The position numbers and the translations under genes are program-made. 64,000 bases of DNA, taken from positions 124,001-188,000 of the forward strand of contig NZ_JAZLIO010000006.1 of assembly GCF_045617425.1 (NCBI RefSeq), in the 5' to 3' direction. Positions 53,684 through 62,868 of this stretch are shown piece after piece (within the stretch, counting starts at the first letter, position 1; every line of letters starts with the position of its first letter). Source of the stretch: Carnobacterium_B sp045617425. Its GTDB lineage: Bacteria; Bacillota; Bacilli; Lactobacillales; Carnobacteriaceae. A model generated the notes under the pieces. The model worked only from the letters and a program-made list of their open reading frames with translations. It did not search any database and was not told the DNA's origin.

Positions 53684-53721
53684 TTTACGGAGCATTTACA
53701 GAGAATCTACATGCCTATGAT
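53684..53721 (+). promoter_or_regulatory. PhoP-type direct repeats and -10 of the ugp operon
   Basis: TTTACG (53684-53689), TTTACA (53695-53700) and TCTACA (53706-53711) are spaced exactly 11 bp apart, as PhoP half-sites (TTHACA) are in Gram-positives. They sit in the -35 region of a -10 TATGAT (53716-53721). Two further TTTACA copies lie upstream at 53633-53638 and 53653-53658. Confidence 0.6.
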
Positions 53722-53771
53722 AGAGTAGAAAAGTAAGGAAAAGGAAGTTTATTAGCAATGGAGGTAATTTT

Positions 53772-54827
53772 GTGCAGGTTAAATTTGAAGATATCACAAT
53801 GGCTTATGGAGAAAAAAATGTACTCCAAAATATCAATTTTGTCATCCCTGAGCATTCTTTGGTTTCTATCCTTGGACCAAGCGGTTGTGGAAAATCAACG
53901 ACACTAATGTTGATTTCTGGACTGACCACTCCTTCAGAAGGCAAAATTTATTTTGGTGAAAAAGAAGTGACCAAAGCGGATGCTGTAAAACGAAAAGTAG
54001 GAATGGTTTTTCAGAATTATGCGTTATATCCTCATTTATCCGTATTAGAAAATATCATGTTTCCTTTGAAAATGGCAAAAATGTCTAAAAATGAACGAAT
54101 AACCAGAGCGATGGATTTAGCGAAGTTGGTCAAAATCCAAGATCATGTGGATAAAAAACCGAAACAGCTCTCAGGGGGACAGCAACAACGGGTAGCGATA
54201 GCACGTGCGTTAGCTAAAGAGCCTTCTATATTACTGATGGATGAGCCGTTATCGAATTTGGATGCACGATTGAGGATTGAAATGCGAGAAGAGATTCGCC
54301 GTATACAACAAGAAACAAATGTGACGACTGTTTTTGTGACACATGATCAAGAAGAGGCTTTAAGCATCTCCGATCAAGTAATGGTTTTAAATGATGGAGC
54401 TATTCAGCAAATCAGTGAGCCTCAACCATTGTATGAACGCCCAGTTAATTTATTTGTAGCGAAGTTCTTGGGAACTCCGATCATCAATACCTTTTCTGTG
54501 GATGAACAACAAGTCAATTGGTCCAACTTATCTAGCGCTTTGAGTTTTAATCCAACTTTCCATTCTATTGGAGTTCGTGCAGAGAATTTTAAAGAAGCTG
54601 CAAGTGAATCTCAAGCTTTTATCAGCGGTCAGATTCGACACATCGAGCGAGTAGGCAAAGATGTTTCAATCAAAATCAAATGTGGAATGAAAGAAGTGAT
54701 TGCTACTAGTCTTTCTGGGAATTATAAAGAAGGAGATAATGTCCATTTGACAGCAGATGTACAAGATATTCTGCATTTTGATAAACAAGGGAATACGATG
54801 GTATTGGAGGAGGCTGTTGTTGGATGA
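53772..54827 (+). CDS. ugpC: UgpC/MsmK-type ABC transporter ATP-binding protein
   Basis: 351 aa from GTG 53772, SD ATGGAGG. Walker A GPSGCGKSTTLMLISGL, signature LSGGQQQRVAIARALAKE, Walker B ILLMDEPLSNLDARL, and a C-terminal OB/TOBE domain from about residue 235. First gene of an operon with two permeases and a binding lipoprotein. Gene order C-A-E-B and the PhoP-type promoter favour glycerol-3-phosphate or glycerophosphodiester uptake over sugars. Confidence 0.82.
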   Translation: MQVKFEDITMAYGEKNVLQNINFVIPEHSLVSILGPSGCGKSTTLMLISGLTTPSEGKIYFGEKEVTKADAVKRKVGMVFQNYALYPHLSVLENIMFPLKMAKMSKNERITRAMDLAKLVKIQDHVDKKPKQLSGGQQQRVAIARALAKEPSILLMDEPLSNLDARLRIEMREEIRRIQQETNVTTVFVTHDQEEALSISDQVMVLNDGAIQQISEPQPLYERPVNLFVAKFLGTPIINTFSVDEQQVNWSNLSSALSFNPTFHSIGVRAENFKEAASESQAFISGQIRHIERVGKDVSIKIKCGMKEVIATSLSGNYKEGDNVHLTADVQDILHFDKQGNTMVLEEAVVG

Positions 54828-55714
54828 TTGAAAAACCAACTCTAAAAAGTACCTTGAGGGCGTGGATTTATATTGCTCCGATGATGCTGATTATCGGCGT
54901 ATTCAATATTTATCCGATCCTTAAATCACTCGCTATGAGTTTTTACTCTGATTACAACTTTTATCAAGATGTTGTCTATGCCTATGGCTGGGATAATTTT
55001 ATCCGAATTTTTAATGACCCAAATTTCTTTTTAGCAATCAAAAATACATTCATCTTTGTGTTGGGCGTTGTTCCTTTATCGATTATGTTGTCACTGGGTA
55101 TTGCCTTGCTGTTGCATAATGTACAGTTTTTATCAGGATTTTTTAGGTCTATTTATTTCTTGCCATTTGTTACCAGTACGGTTGCTATCTCAATTGTCTG
55201 GAATTGGATCTACCATTCCAGATATGGTTTGATGAATTATTTTCTAGGCCTATTCGGAGTGAACCCAATCAATTGGATAACGGATCCAAAATATTCCATG
55301 TTGGCATTGGTCATTATGGCTATCTGGAAAGGACTAGGCTTCAATATTATTTTGTTTCTCGTAGGATTGAACAATATTGATAAAGGATATTACTCGGCAG
55401 CTAAGGTTGATGGAGCCTCTGATTTGCAACGGTTTACTAATATCACAGTTCCGTTGCTAGGACCAACGACGTTTTTGGTGACAGTTATGGGAGTTATCAG
55501 TAGCTTCAAAGTATTTGACGAAGTGTATTCGCTTTTTCAAGGGAGACCAGGACCAGGGAATTCAGCGTTGACAGTAGTTTATTATATTTATGAAAAATTT
55601 TATACCGAATACCAATATGGTGTTGCCGCAGCCGCTGGAATTGTTTTGTTCCTAATTATCTTAGTGGTTACGCTTATTCAAATGGCTTACAACAAGAGAT
55701 TTGTTCATTACTAA
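54824..55714 (+). CDS. ugpA: ABC transporter permease, UgpA type
   Basis: 296 aa, six helices, carbohydrate-uptake-1 (CUT1) type. The EAA loop is YYSAAKVDGASDLQRFTNITVPLLGP. It overlaps ugpC by 4 bp. The short N-terminus with LRAWIYIAPMMLIIGVFNIYP is typical of UgpA/MsmF. Confidence 0.83.
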   Translation: MIEKPTLKSTLRAWIYIAPMMLIIGVFNIYPILKSLAMSFYSDYNFYQDVVYAYGWDNFIRIFNDPNFFLAIKNTFIFVLGVVPLSIMLSLGIALLLHNVQFLSGFFRSIYFLPFVTSTVAISIVWNWIYHSRYGLMNYFLGLFGVNPINWITDPKYSMLALVIMAIWKGLGFNIILFLVGLNNIDKGYYSAAKVDGASDLQRFTNITVPLLGPTTFLVTVMGVISSFKVFDEVYSLFQGRPGPGNSALTVVYYIYEKFYTEYQYGVAAAAGIVLFLIILVVTLIQMAYNKRFVHY

Positions 55715-55729
55715 GAAAGGGGGAGAATA

Positions 55730-56635
55730 ATGAAGGAGTTATCCAATAAAGCTATTCCAAAAGTATCACGTTCACTTTTGGCTGATTTTTCCAAAGAACG
55801 CGAGAACACAGATATTGGAAGCAAAGTAAAAAAAAGCATCCTCTATACTCTATTGGTAGCAGGAGCAGCCACTATGCTGATTCCTTTTATCTGGATGGTT
55901 TCAACATCCTTAAAGTCACCAGGAGAAACGGTTGCTATGCCGCCGGTTTGGATCCCCGATAGCTTGCAGATTGGAAATTACGCTGCTGCTTTCGATGCTG
56001 CTCCCTTTGGCCGTTATTTTTTAAATAGCGTGCTTGTAACAGTTCTTTCAACAGTAGGTGAACTAGTTACAACAATTTTGGCTGCCTTTGCCTTTGCTAA
56101 AATTGAATTTTATGGCAAAAATGTTTTGTTTACATTATTGATTGCGACGATGATGGTCCCAGGTGAAATCCTAATCATACCTAATTTTGTTACACTATCC
56201 AATATGGGGTTGATTAATACATACGCGGCACTAATCGTTCCCTATCTAGCAAGTGTTTTTTCAGTATTTATGTTGAAGCAAAGTTTTCAATCGGTTCCAA
56301 AAGAATTGCATTATGCAGCTAAAGTAGATGGTTGTAGTGATTTTCGTTTTTTATGGACGATAATGGTTCCGTTGGCTAAATCGTCAATTGTAGCCATTAC
56401 CATTTTGAAAATTATTGGAAGTTGGAATGCATTTATGTGGCCTTTGATTGTGACCAATGATCGTGCATTACGTACATTGCCCGTTGGTCTGCAGGCTTTT
56501 ACGACTGAAGCTGGAACGCAATACGAACTTCTGATGGCGGCTGCAACGATTGTTGTGATTCCGATGGTTATTGTGTATCTTTTTCTCCAGAAATATATCA
56601 TTATGGGGATTTCAAAAAGTGGACTAAAAGGGTAA
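55730..56635 (+). CDS. ugpE: ABC transporter permease, UgpE type
   Basis: 301 aa. CUT1 second permease with PFIWMVSTSLKSPGETVAMPP and the EAA loop ELHYAAKVDGCSDFRFLWTIMVPLAK. About 50 extra hydrophilic residues precede the first helix compared with most family members. Two Met/Leu start choices exist, but SD AAGGGGGAG supports 55730. Confidence 0.83.
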   Translation: MKELSNKAIPKVSRSLLADFSKERENTDIGSKVKKSILYTLLVAGAATMLIPFIWMVSTSLKSPGETVAMPPVWIPDSLQIGNYAAAFDAAPFGRYFLNSVLVTVLSTVGELVTTILAAFAFAKIEFYGKNVLFTLLIATMMVPGEILIIPNFVTLSNMGLINTYAALIVPYLASVFSVFMLKQSFQSVPKELHYAAKVDGCSDFRFLWTIMVPLAKSSIVAITILKIIGSWNAFMWPLIVTNDRALRTLPVGLQAFTTEAGTQYELLMAAATIVVIPMVIVYLFLQKYIIMGISKSGLKG

Positions 56636-56687
56636 TTCATTTAAGGGTGTAAGCAATTTAAAAAATAGAATTAGAGGAGAATGACAG

Positions 56688-58016
56688 ATGAGCAAAAAAA
56701 GGAATTGGTTAACATTTGGTACAGGTTTACTGCTTTCAAGCAGTCTTTTATTGGCCGCTTGTGGATCAGGAAATGAAGAAGCAGATGCAGGGGGATCAAC
56801 TAAAGCAACTGAAGGTACAGAAGAAACTGAGATTACTTTTTGGCATGCGATGAATGGTCCACATCAAGAAGCGATTACAGCTTTGACGGAAGAGTTTAAT
56901 GATTCTCAAGAATTATATACCGTAGAAGAAATGAACCAAGGAGACTATGAAACGCTTGAACAGTCCATTATGGCCTCAGGTGTTTCGGGAGATCTTCCTA
57001 CATTGTCTCAACTAACTCCTGGTTTAGTACCGGATTTGGCGACCAACGAATTGCTTTTGCCACTGGATGATATTCTAACAGGGGAAAATGGCTTTACACA
57101 AGAAGAATTGGATGATATCTACCCAGGATTTATGGAAAGCTCTGTTTATAATGAGCAAACTTATGCTATACCTTTTTCAAAGTCAACGCGTGTCATGTAC
57201 TACAACCAAGATTTGTTGGATGAATATGGGGTAGAAGTACCGACTACTTGGAAAGACGTAAAAGCCTTAGGTGAAAAAATGGTTGCTGCTGGGGATGACA
57301 GTATTGCCATGGGACTTGAAAATGCTTTTGAAATGGAATACGAAACGATGGCTCGTCAAAATGGTTCAACATTCATTGATGGTGAAACATTAGAAGTAGA
57401 TATTGATTCTCCAGAAAGTGTTGAAACACTGGAATTTTTAATGGGATTAATTGATGATGGTCATGCTCGCACAGCTGGCGAAGATGGTTTCTTTTCAGGT
57501 CCATTTGCTCGTGGGGAAAGTGCTTTGTACATTGGATCTAGTGCTGGTCTAGCACATGTTGGACCTGTTGCTGAAGAAAATGGGATCAACTGGAGCACGG
57601 CTGAACTGCCAACGTACAATGATACTCCTTTAACTATTTTTGCCGGTAATGATCTAGGTGTCTTTTCTTCTGCTACTGAAGAAGAACAAGAAGCTGCAGT
57701 TGCGTTCCTAAGCTTCTTATTAGAACCAGAAAATACAGCTTACTGGTCTATGGAAACAGGTTATGTCCCAATCAGTAAAGCTGCTTTAGAAGTTCCAGAA
57801 TACAAAACTTACTTAGAAGAAAATCCAACAGCAGAAGCAGCAACTCTTGAATTAGACTATGGAATCTCTGCACCTTCATTTGTGGGATATGGCGAATACC
57901 GTAATGAGTTATTGAACACGATGGATGATGTTTTAGTAAATGATGCTGATGAGCAAGAAGCATTAACAGAGCTGAATAAGAAGACAGAAGAAATCATTTC
58001 AACTAATAAGAATTAA
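56688..58016 (+). CDS. ugpB: ABC transporter binding lipoprotein, UgpB type
   Basis: 442 aa. Lipobox LAAC (residues 22-25). SBP family 1 pattern: ITFWHAMNGPHQEAITALTEEFN, DLLDEYGVEVPTTWKDVKALGEK and STRVMYYNQ. The FWHAMNG motif is like that of UgpB proteins, which bind sn-glycerol-3-phosphate or glycerophosphocholine. Highly acidic, as expected for an extracellular protein. Confidence 0.85.
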   Translation: MSKKRNWLTFGTGLLLSSSLLLAACGSGNEEADAGGSTKATEGTEETEITFWHAMNGPHQEAITALTEEFNDSQELYTVEEMNQGDYETLEQSIMASGVSGDLPTLSQLTPGLVPDLATNELLLPLDDILTGENGFTQEELDDIYPGFMESSVYNEQTYAIPFSKSTRVMYYNQDLLDEYGVEVPTTWKDVKALGEKMVAAGDDSIAMGLENAFEMEYETMARQNGSTFIDGETLEVDIDSPESVETLEFLMGLIDDGHARTAGEDGFFSGPFARGESALYIGSSAGLAHVGPVAEENGINWSTAELPTYNDTPLTIFAGNDLGVFSSATEEEQEAAVAFLSFLLEPENTAYWSMETGYVPISKAALEVPEYKTYLEENPTAEAATLELDYGISAPSFVGYGEYRNELLNTMDDVLVNDADEQEALTELNKKTEEIISTNKN

Positions 58017-58031
58017 AGAGGAGACTTAAAC

Positions 58032-59357
58032 ATGACACAATATCGATTTTGGAGTGGTTTACACACCATTGGCGGCAATATCATGGAAGTCCAAACAGAC
58101 CAAGCCAGAGTCATATGCGACTTTGGCTTGAGCGTTGGTGGAGATACTGGACAGGTAGATGAAACTTTATCTGAACTGGAATTTCTCCTTGCGACTAACC
58201 AATTGCCTTCAATACCCTACCTCTATGAGACTGAGTCGTTCAAAAAAATAAAATTGGCATCTGTCAATGAATCAACTTTTAAGACAACACTATTTATCTC
58301 TCACTTGCATTTGGACCATATGGGGGGATTGCAATATTTACCAGAAGGAACTGTAGTTTACCTTTCTGAAGAAGCATACCGCTTGTATGATGTGTTAATT
58401 AGAGTCGGTGAAGAAAATCCCAGCAAAGCAGATATACGACTGTTTGATTTTGATACAGCAGTTCAAGTTGGCGATATTACAGTTACACCTAAATGGAGCG
58501 ATCATGATTCAGTGGGTTGCAGTGCATTTTTTATTGAAACAAACGAATTGAAATTAATTCACTCTGGAGATGTTCGTTTAAATGGGGAACATCCTGAGCG
58601 AATCATTAAATGGGCAAATGACGCAAAGGTATGGAGTCCGGATGTGCTTCTTTTGGAAGGAACCTCTTTTAGCTTTGATGGTGAAAAAAAGCAAGCATCA
58701 GAAGAACCTGTTTCTGAAAAAGAACTGCTTCAAAAGTGGGGAGAATTGTTGCAAGATGATCCTGATTCGATCATTTTATATAATCCTTATATTCGGAATG
58801 TCGAGCGCATAAAATCAATTGCTGAAGAAACAGAATTATATGGACGTAAAATGGTTTTTGAATCGGCATATGCAGAAGTACTACATGCTTTTTATCCTGA
58901 AAAGAAATGGCGTATTCTGGAAAGTGATCAAATAGAAGTAAAAGAATATGTACAAGAAATAGTAACTTTACAAGATTTGACACAACATCCGTCACACTAT
59001 GTTTTACAAAATAGCTATAAAAATAAAGAGACTGTGACTTATTTTAATAAAGGCATTTATGTCCATAGTAACGGGGAACCTCTAGGTGATTATGATAAGC
59101 GTTACGCAGAATTAGTGAACTTTTTAGATATGCACCACTATTCGTTTATCCAAATGGGGACTAGTGGACATGCTACTAAAGAAGACTTGCTTATAATTGC
59201 AAAAATAGTTAGCGCAAAACAAACGATTCCGTGGCATAGTTTTAAACCGGTAGCATTTCAACAGAGATTGATTGCAAATGGATTGGCCAGTTTTATTCCA
59301 GAAATAAACACGAACTACTTAGTGAAACAAAAGACTGAAATAGGTGTGACAGAGTAA
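58032..59357 (+). CDS. Metallo-beta-lactamase-fold hydrolase in the ugp operon
   Basis: 441 aa. The metal-binding motif HLHLDHMGG lies at about residue 96, SDHDS about 155, and HSGDVRLN about 175. The C-terminal part has the RNase-J-like SGHATKEDLLIIA and IPWHSF motifs, suggesting a beta-CASP-like arrangement without clear nuclease context. Fifteen bp after ugpB, so part of the PhoP-type operon. It could release phosphate from an imported phosphodiester; RNA processing is the alternative. Confidence 0.8.
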   Translation: MTQYRFWSGLHTIGGNIMEVQTDQARVICDFGLSVGGDTGQVDETLSELEFLLATNQLPSIPYLYETESFKKIKLASVNESTFKTTLFISHLHLDHMGGLQYLPEGTVVYLSEEAYRLYDVLIRVGEENPSKADIRLFDFDTAVQVGDITVTPKWSDHDSVGCSAFFIETNELKLIHSGDVRLNGEHPERIIKWANDAKVWSPDVLLLEGTSFSFDGEKKQASEEPVSEKELLQKWGELLQDDPDSIILYNPYIRNVERIKSIAEETELYGRKMVFESAYAEVLHAFYPEKKWRILESDQIEVKEYVQEIVTLQDLTQHPSHYVLQNSYKNKETVTYFNKGIYVHSNGEPLGDYDKRYAELVNFLDMHHYSFIQMGTSGHATKEDLLIIAKIVSAKQTIPWHSFKPVAFQQRLIANGLASFIPEINTNYLVKQKTEIGVTE

Positions 59358-59458
59358 AGTGCGGTTGGGAAAAATTGTATAGCTACCAATATTTCCAACC
59401 TATAGAGTAGGTGGAATAGTTAAATGCATCTCATTTTCACATGAAATTATAGTGTCAA

Positions 59459-59512
59459 TCATAGTAAAAAAGGAGTGAAATCATAATCTCACTCCTTTTT
59501 TACTATGATTTT
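59459..59512. terminator. Bidirectional terminator between the ugp/MBL operon and mgtA
   Basis: A perfect 20-bp stem (59459-59478 with 59489-59508, core AAAAAAGGAGTGA) with a 10-nt loop. Confidence 0.93.
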
Positions 59513-59519
59513 TTAAATA

Positions 59520-62135
59520 CTATAACCATTGTTTATTAATATTGATATAAATAGATTTGACGACTTGTACCATTGCGATATAGGAGAGGACAATTAGTAT
59601 CATCCATTTCCAATAAGTTTCTGGCAATGCTACAAAGTCAAAAAATGTTCCGAACGTGCTGCCTGGAATTAATATAGCAGCAACTACAACAGCAAGTGTT
59701 GAAAGTATTACACTCATGCTGGCTCTACTTTGGATAAATGGAATTTTTTTCGTTCTGATAACATGCACGACAACAGTTTGAGTAATCAAACCAATCACAA
59801 ACCAACCGGTATGGAATAGTGCAGCATCTTGGACGGTATTAGCTTGGAAAATAAACCACATTAAGATAAAGGTAAGAATATCAAAAATAGAACTGATTGG
59901 ACCAATACTAAATGTAAATTTCAATAAATCTGACGTTCCCCATTTAGCAGGTTTCATTAGGTCTTCAGGATCCATTTTATCCCAAGGAATTGTTAATTGC
60001 GCAACATCATAAATAAGATTTTGTACTAAGAGTTGAATCGAAAGCATAGGCAAGAATGGTAGAAAGGCACTGGCTACTAAGACACTAAACACATTTCCAA
60101 AGTTTGAACTGATCGTCATCTTGATGTATTTCATCATGTTTCCAAAAACAGTCCGACCTTCTAAAACGCCATCTTCTAAAACCGTCAAACTTTTTTCCAG
60201 CAGAATAATTGAACTGGCTTCTTTAGTAATATCAGCTGCAGTATCAACGGAGATACCTACATCAGCTGTTCTCAATGCTGGTGCATCATTGATTCCGTCG
60301 CCCATAAATCCAACAGTATGTCCTTTTTGTTGCACCAGCTCAATGATCCGAGCTTTTTGAGTGGGGTTTAATTTAGCAAAAAGATTCACTTCTTCTGTAG
60401 CGTTCATCAGTTCAGTATCTGTCATGGATTCAAGTTCTGTTCCAAGGATTGCTCGATCGACTTGGATTCCGACATCTTTGCAGATTTTTTGAGCAACAAT
60501 TTCATTATCGCCAGTCAATACTTTTACATTCACACCATGTTCATGAAGCGATTTAATAGCTGTGATAGAGGATTGTTTTGGCGGATCTAAGAACCCCATG
60601 AAACCAACAAGGACCATATCAGACTCGTCTTTAATGGAATAGACAGCTGAATCATGGACGTTTTGTTTATACGCAACACCAAGAGCACGCATGCCTTCTT
60701 TATTCATCTGGATGCTAACTTCTTCCATCTTTTTTTGTAGCTCATAAGTTAATGGAATGATTTCGTTATTTAATTCTACATATTGACAAACTTTCAGCAT
60801 TTCTTCAACGGCCCCTTTTGTGATCATCAATTGTTGATTACCGGTTTTAACAGCAACAGTTAGGCGTCGTCTTGAAAAATCAAAAGGGATTTCATCAATT
60901 TTCTCGATTTTTTCTAATTCATTTTCTTCACGATTCTCATTGAAGTACTCAATCACAGCATGATCCATCACATTTTTCCAACCTGTTTGGTAATTGGAAT
61001 TCATATACGCTAATTCTAAAACACGATTACTTTCTTCACCAATTGGGTTAACATGTTGCACTAAAACAACTTTGTCTTCCGTTATGGTGCCAGTTTTATC
61101 AGTACACAAAACATCCATAGCGCCTAAGTTTTGAATGGCATTTAATTCTTTAACAATTACTTTTTTCTTAGACATCGTAATCGCACCTTTAGCAAGGTTG
61201 CTGGTAATAATCATTGGCAACATTTCTGGTGTCAGACCAACGGCTACGGCTATTGAGAAGAAGAATGCTTCGCTCCAATCTCCTTTTGAGATTCCATTAA
61301 TCAAAAAGACAATAGGGACCATAACCAACATAAATCTGATCAATAATTTACTCACATTTTTTACTCCGCGGTCAAAACTCGTTTCGCCTCTAGACTTAGA
61401 AGATTGAGCAGCGATATCGCCAAAGAGAGTATCTTCACCAGTTTTCACAACAACAACTTTACCTTGGCCGCTTAAAACATCGGTACCCATAAACAGTAAA
61501 TTAGGAAGATCTAAAGCGGTCAACTGTGAAATTTCTTTTTCTTTTTTCAGAGAAACATGCTTTTCAATGGGCATGGATTCACCAGTCATTGAAGATTGAT
61601 TAACAAATAAATCCTTTGCCCAAATCAAACGAGAGTCTGCTGGGATCCAATCTCCAGTTGAAAGAGTGACAATATCACCAGGAACCACTTCATCGATTGG
61701 AATTTCTTTTGTTACGCCATCTCTAGTCACAGCGCAAGTCGTTTCAATCATTTCTTTTAAAGCTAAACTAGCTTTTTGAGAACGGTATTCTTGAATGAAA
61801 TGAAGTCCAGCACTAAATAAAATCATCATAGCCATCACAATGCTGGCTTCAAAATCTTTAGTGGCAGCTGAAACGACTAATAAAAGAGTCAAAACATAAA
61901 TAAAGGGGTCTTTAAATGCTTGAAACACTAATTGATACCAAGAAACAGGCTTTTGGGCTGCTACTTCATTTAGCCCAAATTCTTCTAAACGTTTTTTCGC
62001 TTCTTGACTGTTTAATCCTGACGCATTTGATTTCAGCTGTTTTAAAACAGCTTCTTCTTTGAGGTAACCTAATTCCTTCAATTGGTTGTTTTTAGATTTT
62101 TTTTCTGTATAAATAGACTTTTTTTTGTTTGTCAT
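59520..62135 (-). CDS. mgtA: Mg2+-importing P-type ATPase, MgtA/MgtB type
   Basis: 871-aa P3B-type ATPase. Phosphorylation motif VLCTDKTGTITEDK, TGE loop MTGESMPIEK, hinge GDGINDAPALR, ion-site helix SIAVAVGLTPEMLPMIITSN and a ten-helix layout. SD AAAGGAGG precedes the ATG. It is preceded by an M-box riboswitch on the same strand, which confirms the Mg2+ role. The terminator at 59459 lies after it. Confidence 0.95.
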   Translation of the reverse strand: MTNKKKSIYTEKKSKNNQLKELGYLKEEAVLKQLKSNASGLNSQEAKKRLEEFGLNEVAAQKPVSWYQLVFQAFKDPFIYVLTLLLVVSAATKDFEASIVMAMMILFSAGLHFIQEYRSQKASLALKEMIETTCAVTRDGVTKEIPIDEVVPGDIVTLSTGDWIPADSRLIWAKDLFVNQSSMTGESMPIEKHVSLKKEKEISQLTALDLPNLLFMGTDVLSGQGKVVVVKTGEDTLFGDIAAQSSKSRGETSFDRGVKNVSKLLIRFMLVMVPIVFLINGISKGDWSEAFFFSIAVAVGLTPEMLPMIITSNLAKGAITMSKKKVIVKELNAIQNLGAMDVLCTDKTGTITEDKVVLVQHVNPIGEESNRVLELAYMNSNYQTGWKNVMDHAVIEYFNENREENELEKIEKIDEIPFDFSRRRLTVAVKTGNQQLMITKGAVEEMLKVCQYVELNNEIIPLTYELQKKMEEVSIQMNKEGMRALGVAYKQNVHDSAVYSIKDESDMVLVGFMGFLDPPKQSSITAIKSLHEHGVNVKVLTGDNEIVAQKICKDVGIQVDRAILGTELESMTDTELMNATEEVNLFAKLNPTQKARIIELVQQKGHTVGFMGDGINDAPALRTADVGISVDTAADITKEASSIILLEKSLTVLEDGVLEGRTVFGNMMKYIKMTISSNFGNVFSVLVASAFLPFLPMLSIQLLVQNLIYDVAQLTIPWDKMDPEDLMKPAKWGTSDLLKFTFSIGPISSIFDILTFILMWFIFQANTVQDAALFHTGWFVIGLITQTVVVHVIRTKKIPFIQSRASMSVILSTLAVVVAAILIPGSTFGTFFDFVALPETYWKWMILIVLSYIAMVQVVKSIYININKQWL

Positions 62136-62173
62136 GATTATTTCCTCCTTTGTATTACCAGAAGAAATAAGAT

Positions 62174-62284
62174 TTACTGCATGAGTTTCCTAACCAAGAA
62201 TAGGCTCATGGCAGGCTTACTTATTCCTTCTTTTATTCTCCAAAAATCATCATCTGGACTATCATTACTGGAACTTTTTACCAT
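62174..62284 (-). CDS. 36-aa leader ORF between M-box and mgtA
   Basis: ATG at 62284 follows GAGGTGAG (spacing about 5 nt) and runs to TAA at 62174, 38 bp before mgtA. The predicted peptide has a run DSPDDD at residues 8-13, then a basic/hydrophobic C-terminus (FLVRKLMQ). No family recognised. An acidic/proline N-terminal run is reminiscent of the enterobacterial MgtL leader peptide, whose Asp/Glu/Pro run destabilises ribosomes at low Mg2+. It could also encode a small functional protein. Confidence 0.55.
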   Translation of the reverse strand: MVKSSSNDSPDDDFWRIKEGISKPAMSLFLVRKLMQ

Positions 62285-62376
62285 ACCGCTCACCTCACTT
62301 TCTTGATCAAACCATACACTACATAAAATGATAAGACAAAGCTTCAAAATTAGGATTAAAACCTTTTTGTAAAGAA

Positions 62377-62424
62377 AAAAACAAAAAAAGCATATACTCT
62401 ATTCAACGATAGAGTATATGCTTG
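62377..62424 (-). terminator. Terminator of the M-box riboswitch
   Basis: AGCATATACTCTAT pairs with ATAGAGTATATGCT (62409-62422 and 62389-62402), 6-nt loop, followed on the minus strand by TTTTTTTG. The loop sequence CGTTGA is complementary to TCAACG at the 3' end of the aptamer (62506-62500), a possible antiterminator contact. Confidence 0.85.
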
Positions 62425-62490
62425 AATGTCCATTCCAAATAAACGATTCCATAATTAGCTAAAGTTTTTTTTCATATCAAAAAACTTTAA

Positions 62491-62650
62491 CCATCTCCAT
62501 CGTTGAGTTTTAGCACTATATGGCGTAGATTGTCCATCAGCTACATTAAAAATAACCTTAATTCGATTATTCCTGTTGACCCATTGGTGTCTCTCGACGT
62601 TTTTGGGCAGCAGCGTGTGTCCATATAGGAGCCTCACCTAACAGAAGTCT
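62491..62650 (-). ncRNA. M-box (ykoK) Mg2+ riboswitch
   Basis: On the minus strand the conserved blocks run GTTAGGTGAGGCTCCTATAT, ACGCTGCTGCCC, ACACCAATGGGTCAACAG, AATGTAGCTGATGG and GCCATATAGTGCTAAAAC. They match the M-box consensus in order. It lies just after a promoter and before a terminator and mgtA, the usual arrangement for Mg2+-dependent attenuation. A second T-rich stem, AAAGTTTTTT/AAAAAAACTTT, follows at about 62462-62487. Confidence 0.95.
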
Positions 62651-62667
62651 TATTCATTTCATAATCT

Positions 62668-62696
62668 ATGCTAGCTCAAAGATTTTTAGAAGTCAA
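62668..62696 (-). promoter_or_regulatory. Promoter of the mgtA leader
   Basis: Minus strand TTGACT (62696-62691) and TAGCAT (62673-62668) with a 17-bp spacer; start near 62661. Confidence 0.65.
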
Positions 62697-62802
62697 GTTA
62701 CTCTATTATTTTGATAAGGATACTTATGGAAATTATTTTATTTGTTAATATCACAAAGATACTTAAAAAGAACTTAAGATTAGAATTAGGATTTTATATA
62801 AC

Positions 62803-62855
62803 AATAAAAAAAGACCAAAGAAAATTTCCAATTCGGAAACTTCTTTGGCCTTTCT
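62803..62855 (-). terminator. Terminator of the oligopeptide-binding gene
   Basis: Minus strand GGCCAAAGAAGTTTCC pairs with GGAAATTTTCTTTGGTC with small bulges, followed by seven Ts. Confidence 0.88.
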
Positions 62856-62868
62856 CGTTTTCAACTAA

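Noticed and set aside
62455..62637. ORF of 60 aa on the minus strand upstream of mgtA
   Set aside because: It lies entirely within the M-box aptamer and its downstream stem, whose conserved bases explain the sequence.
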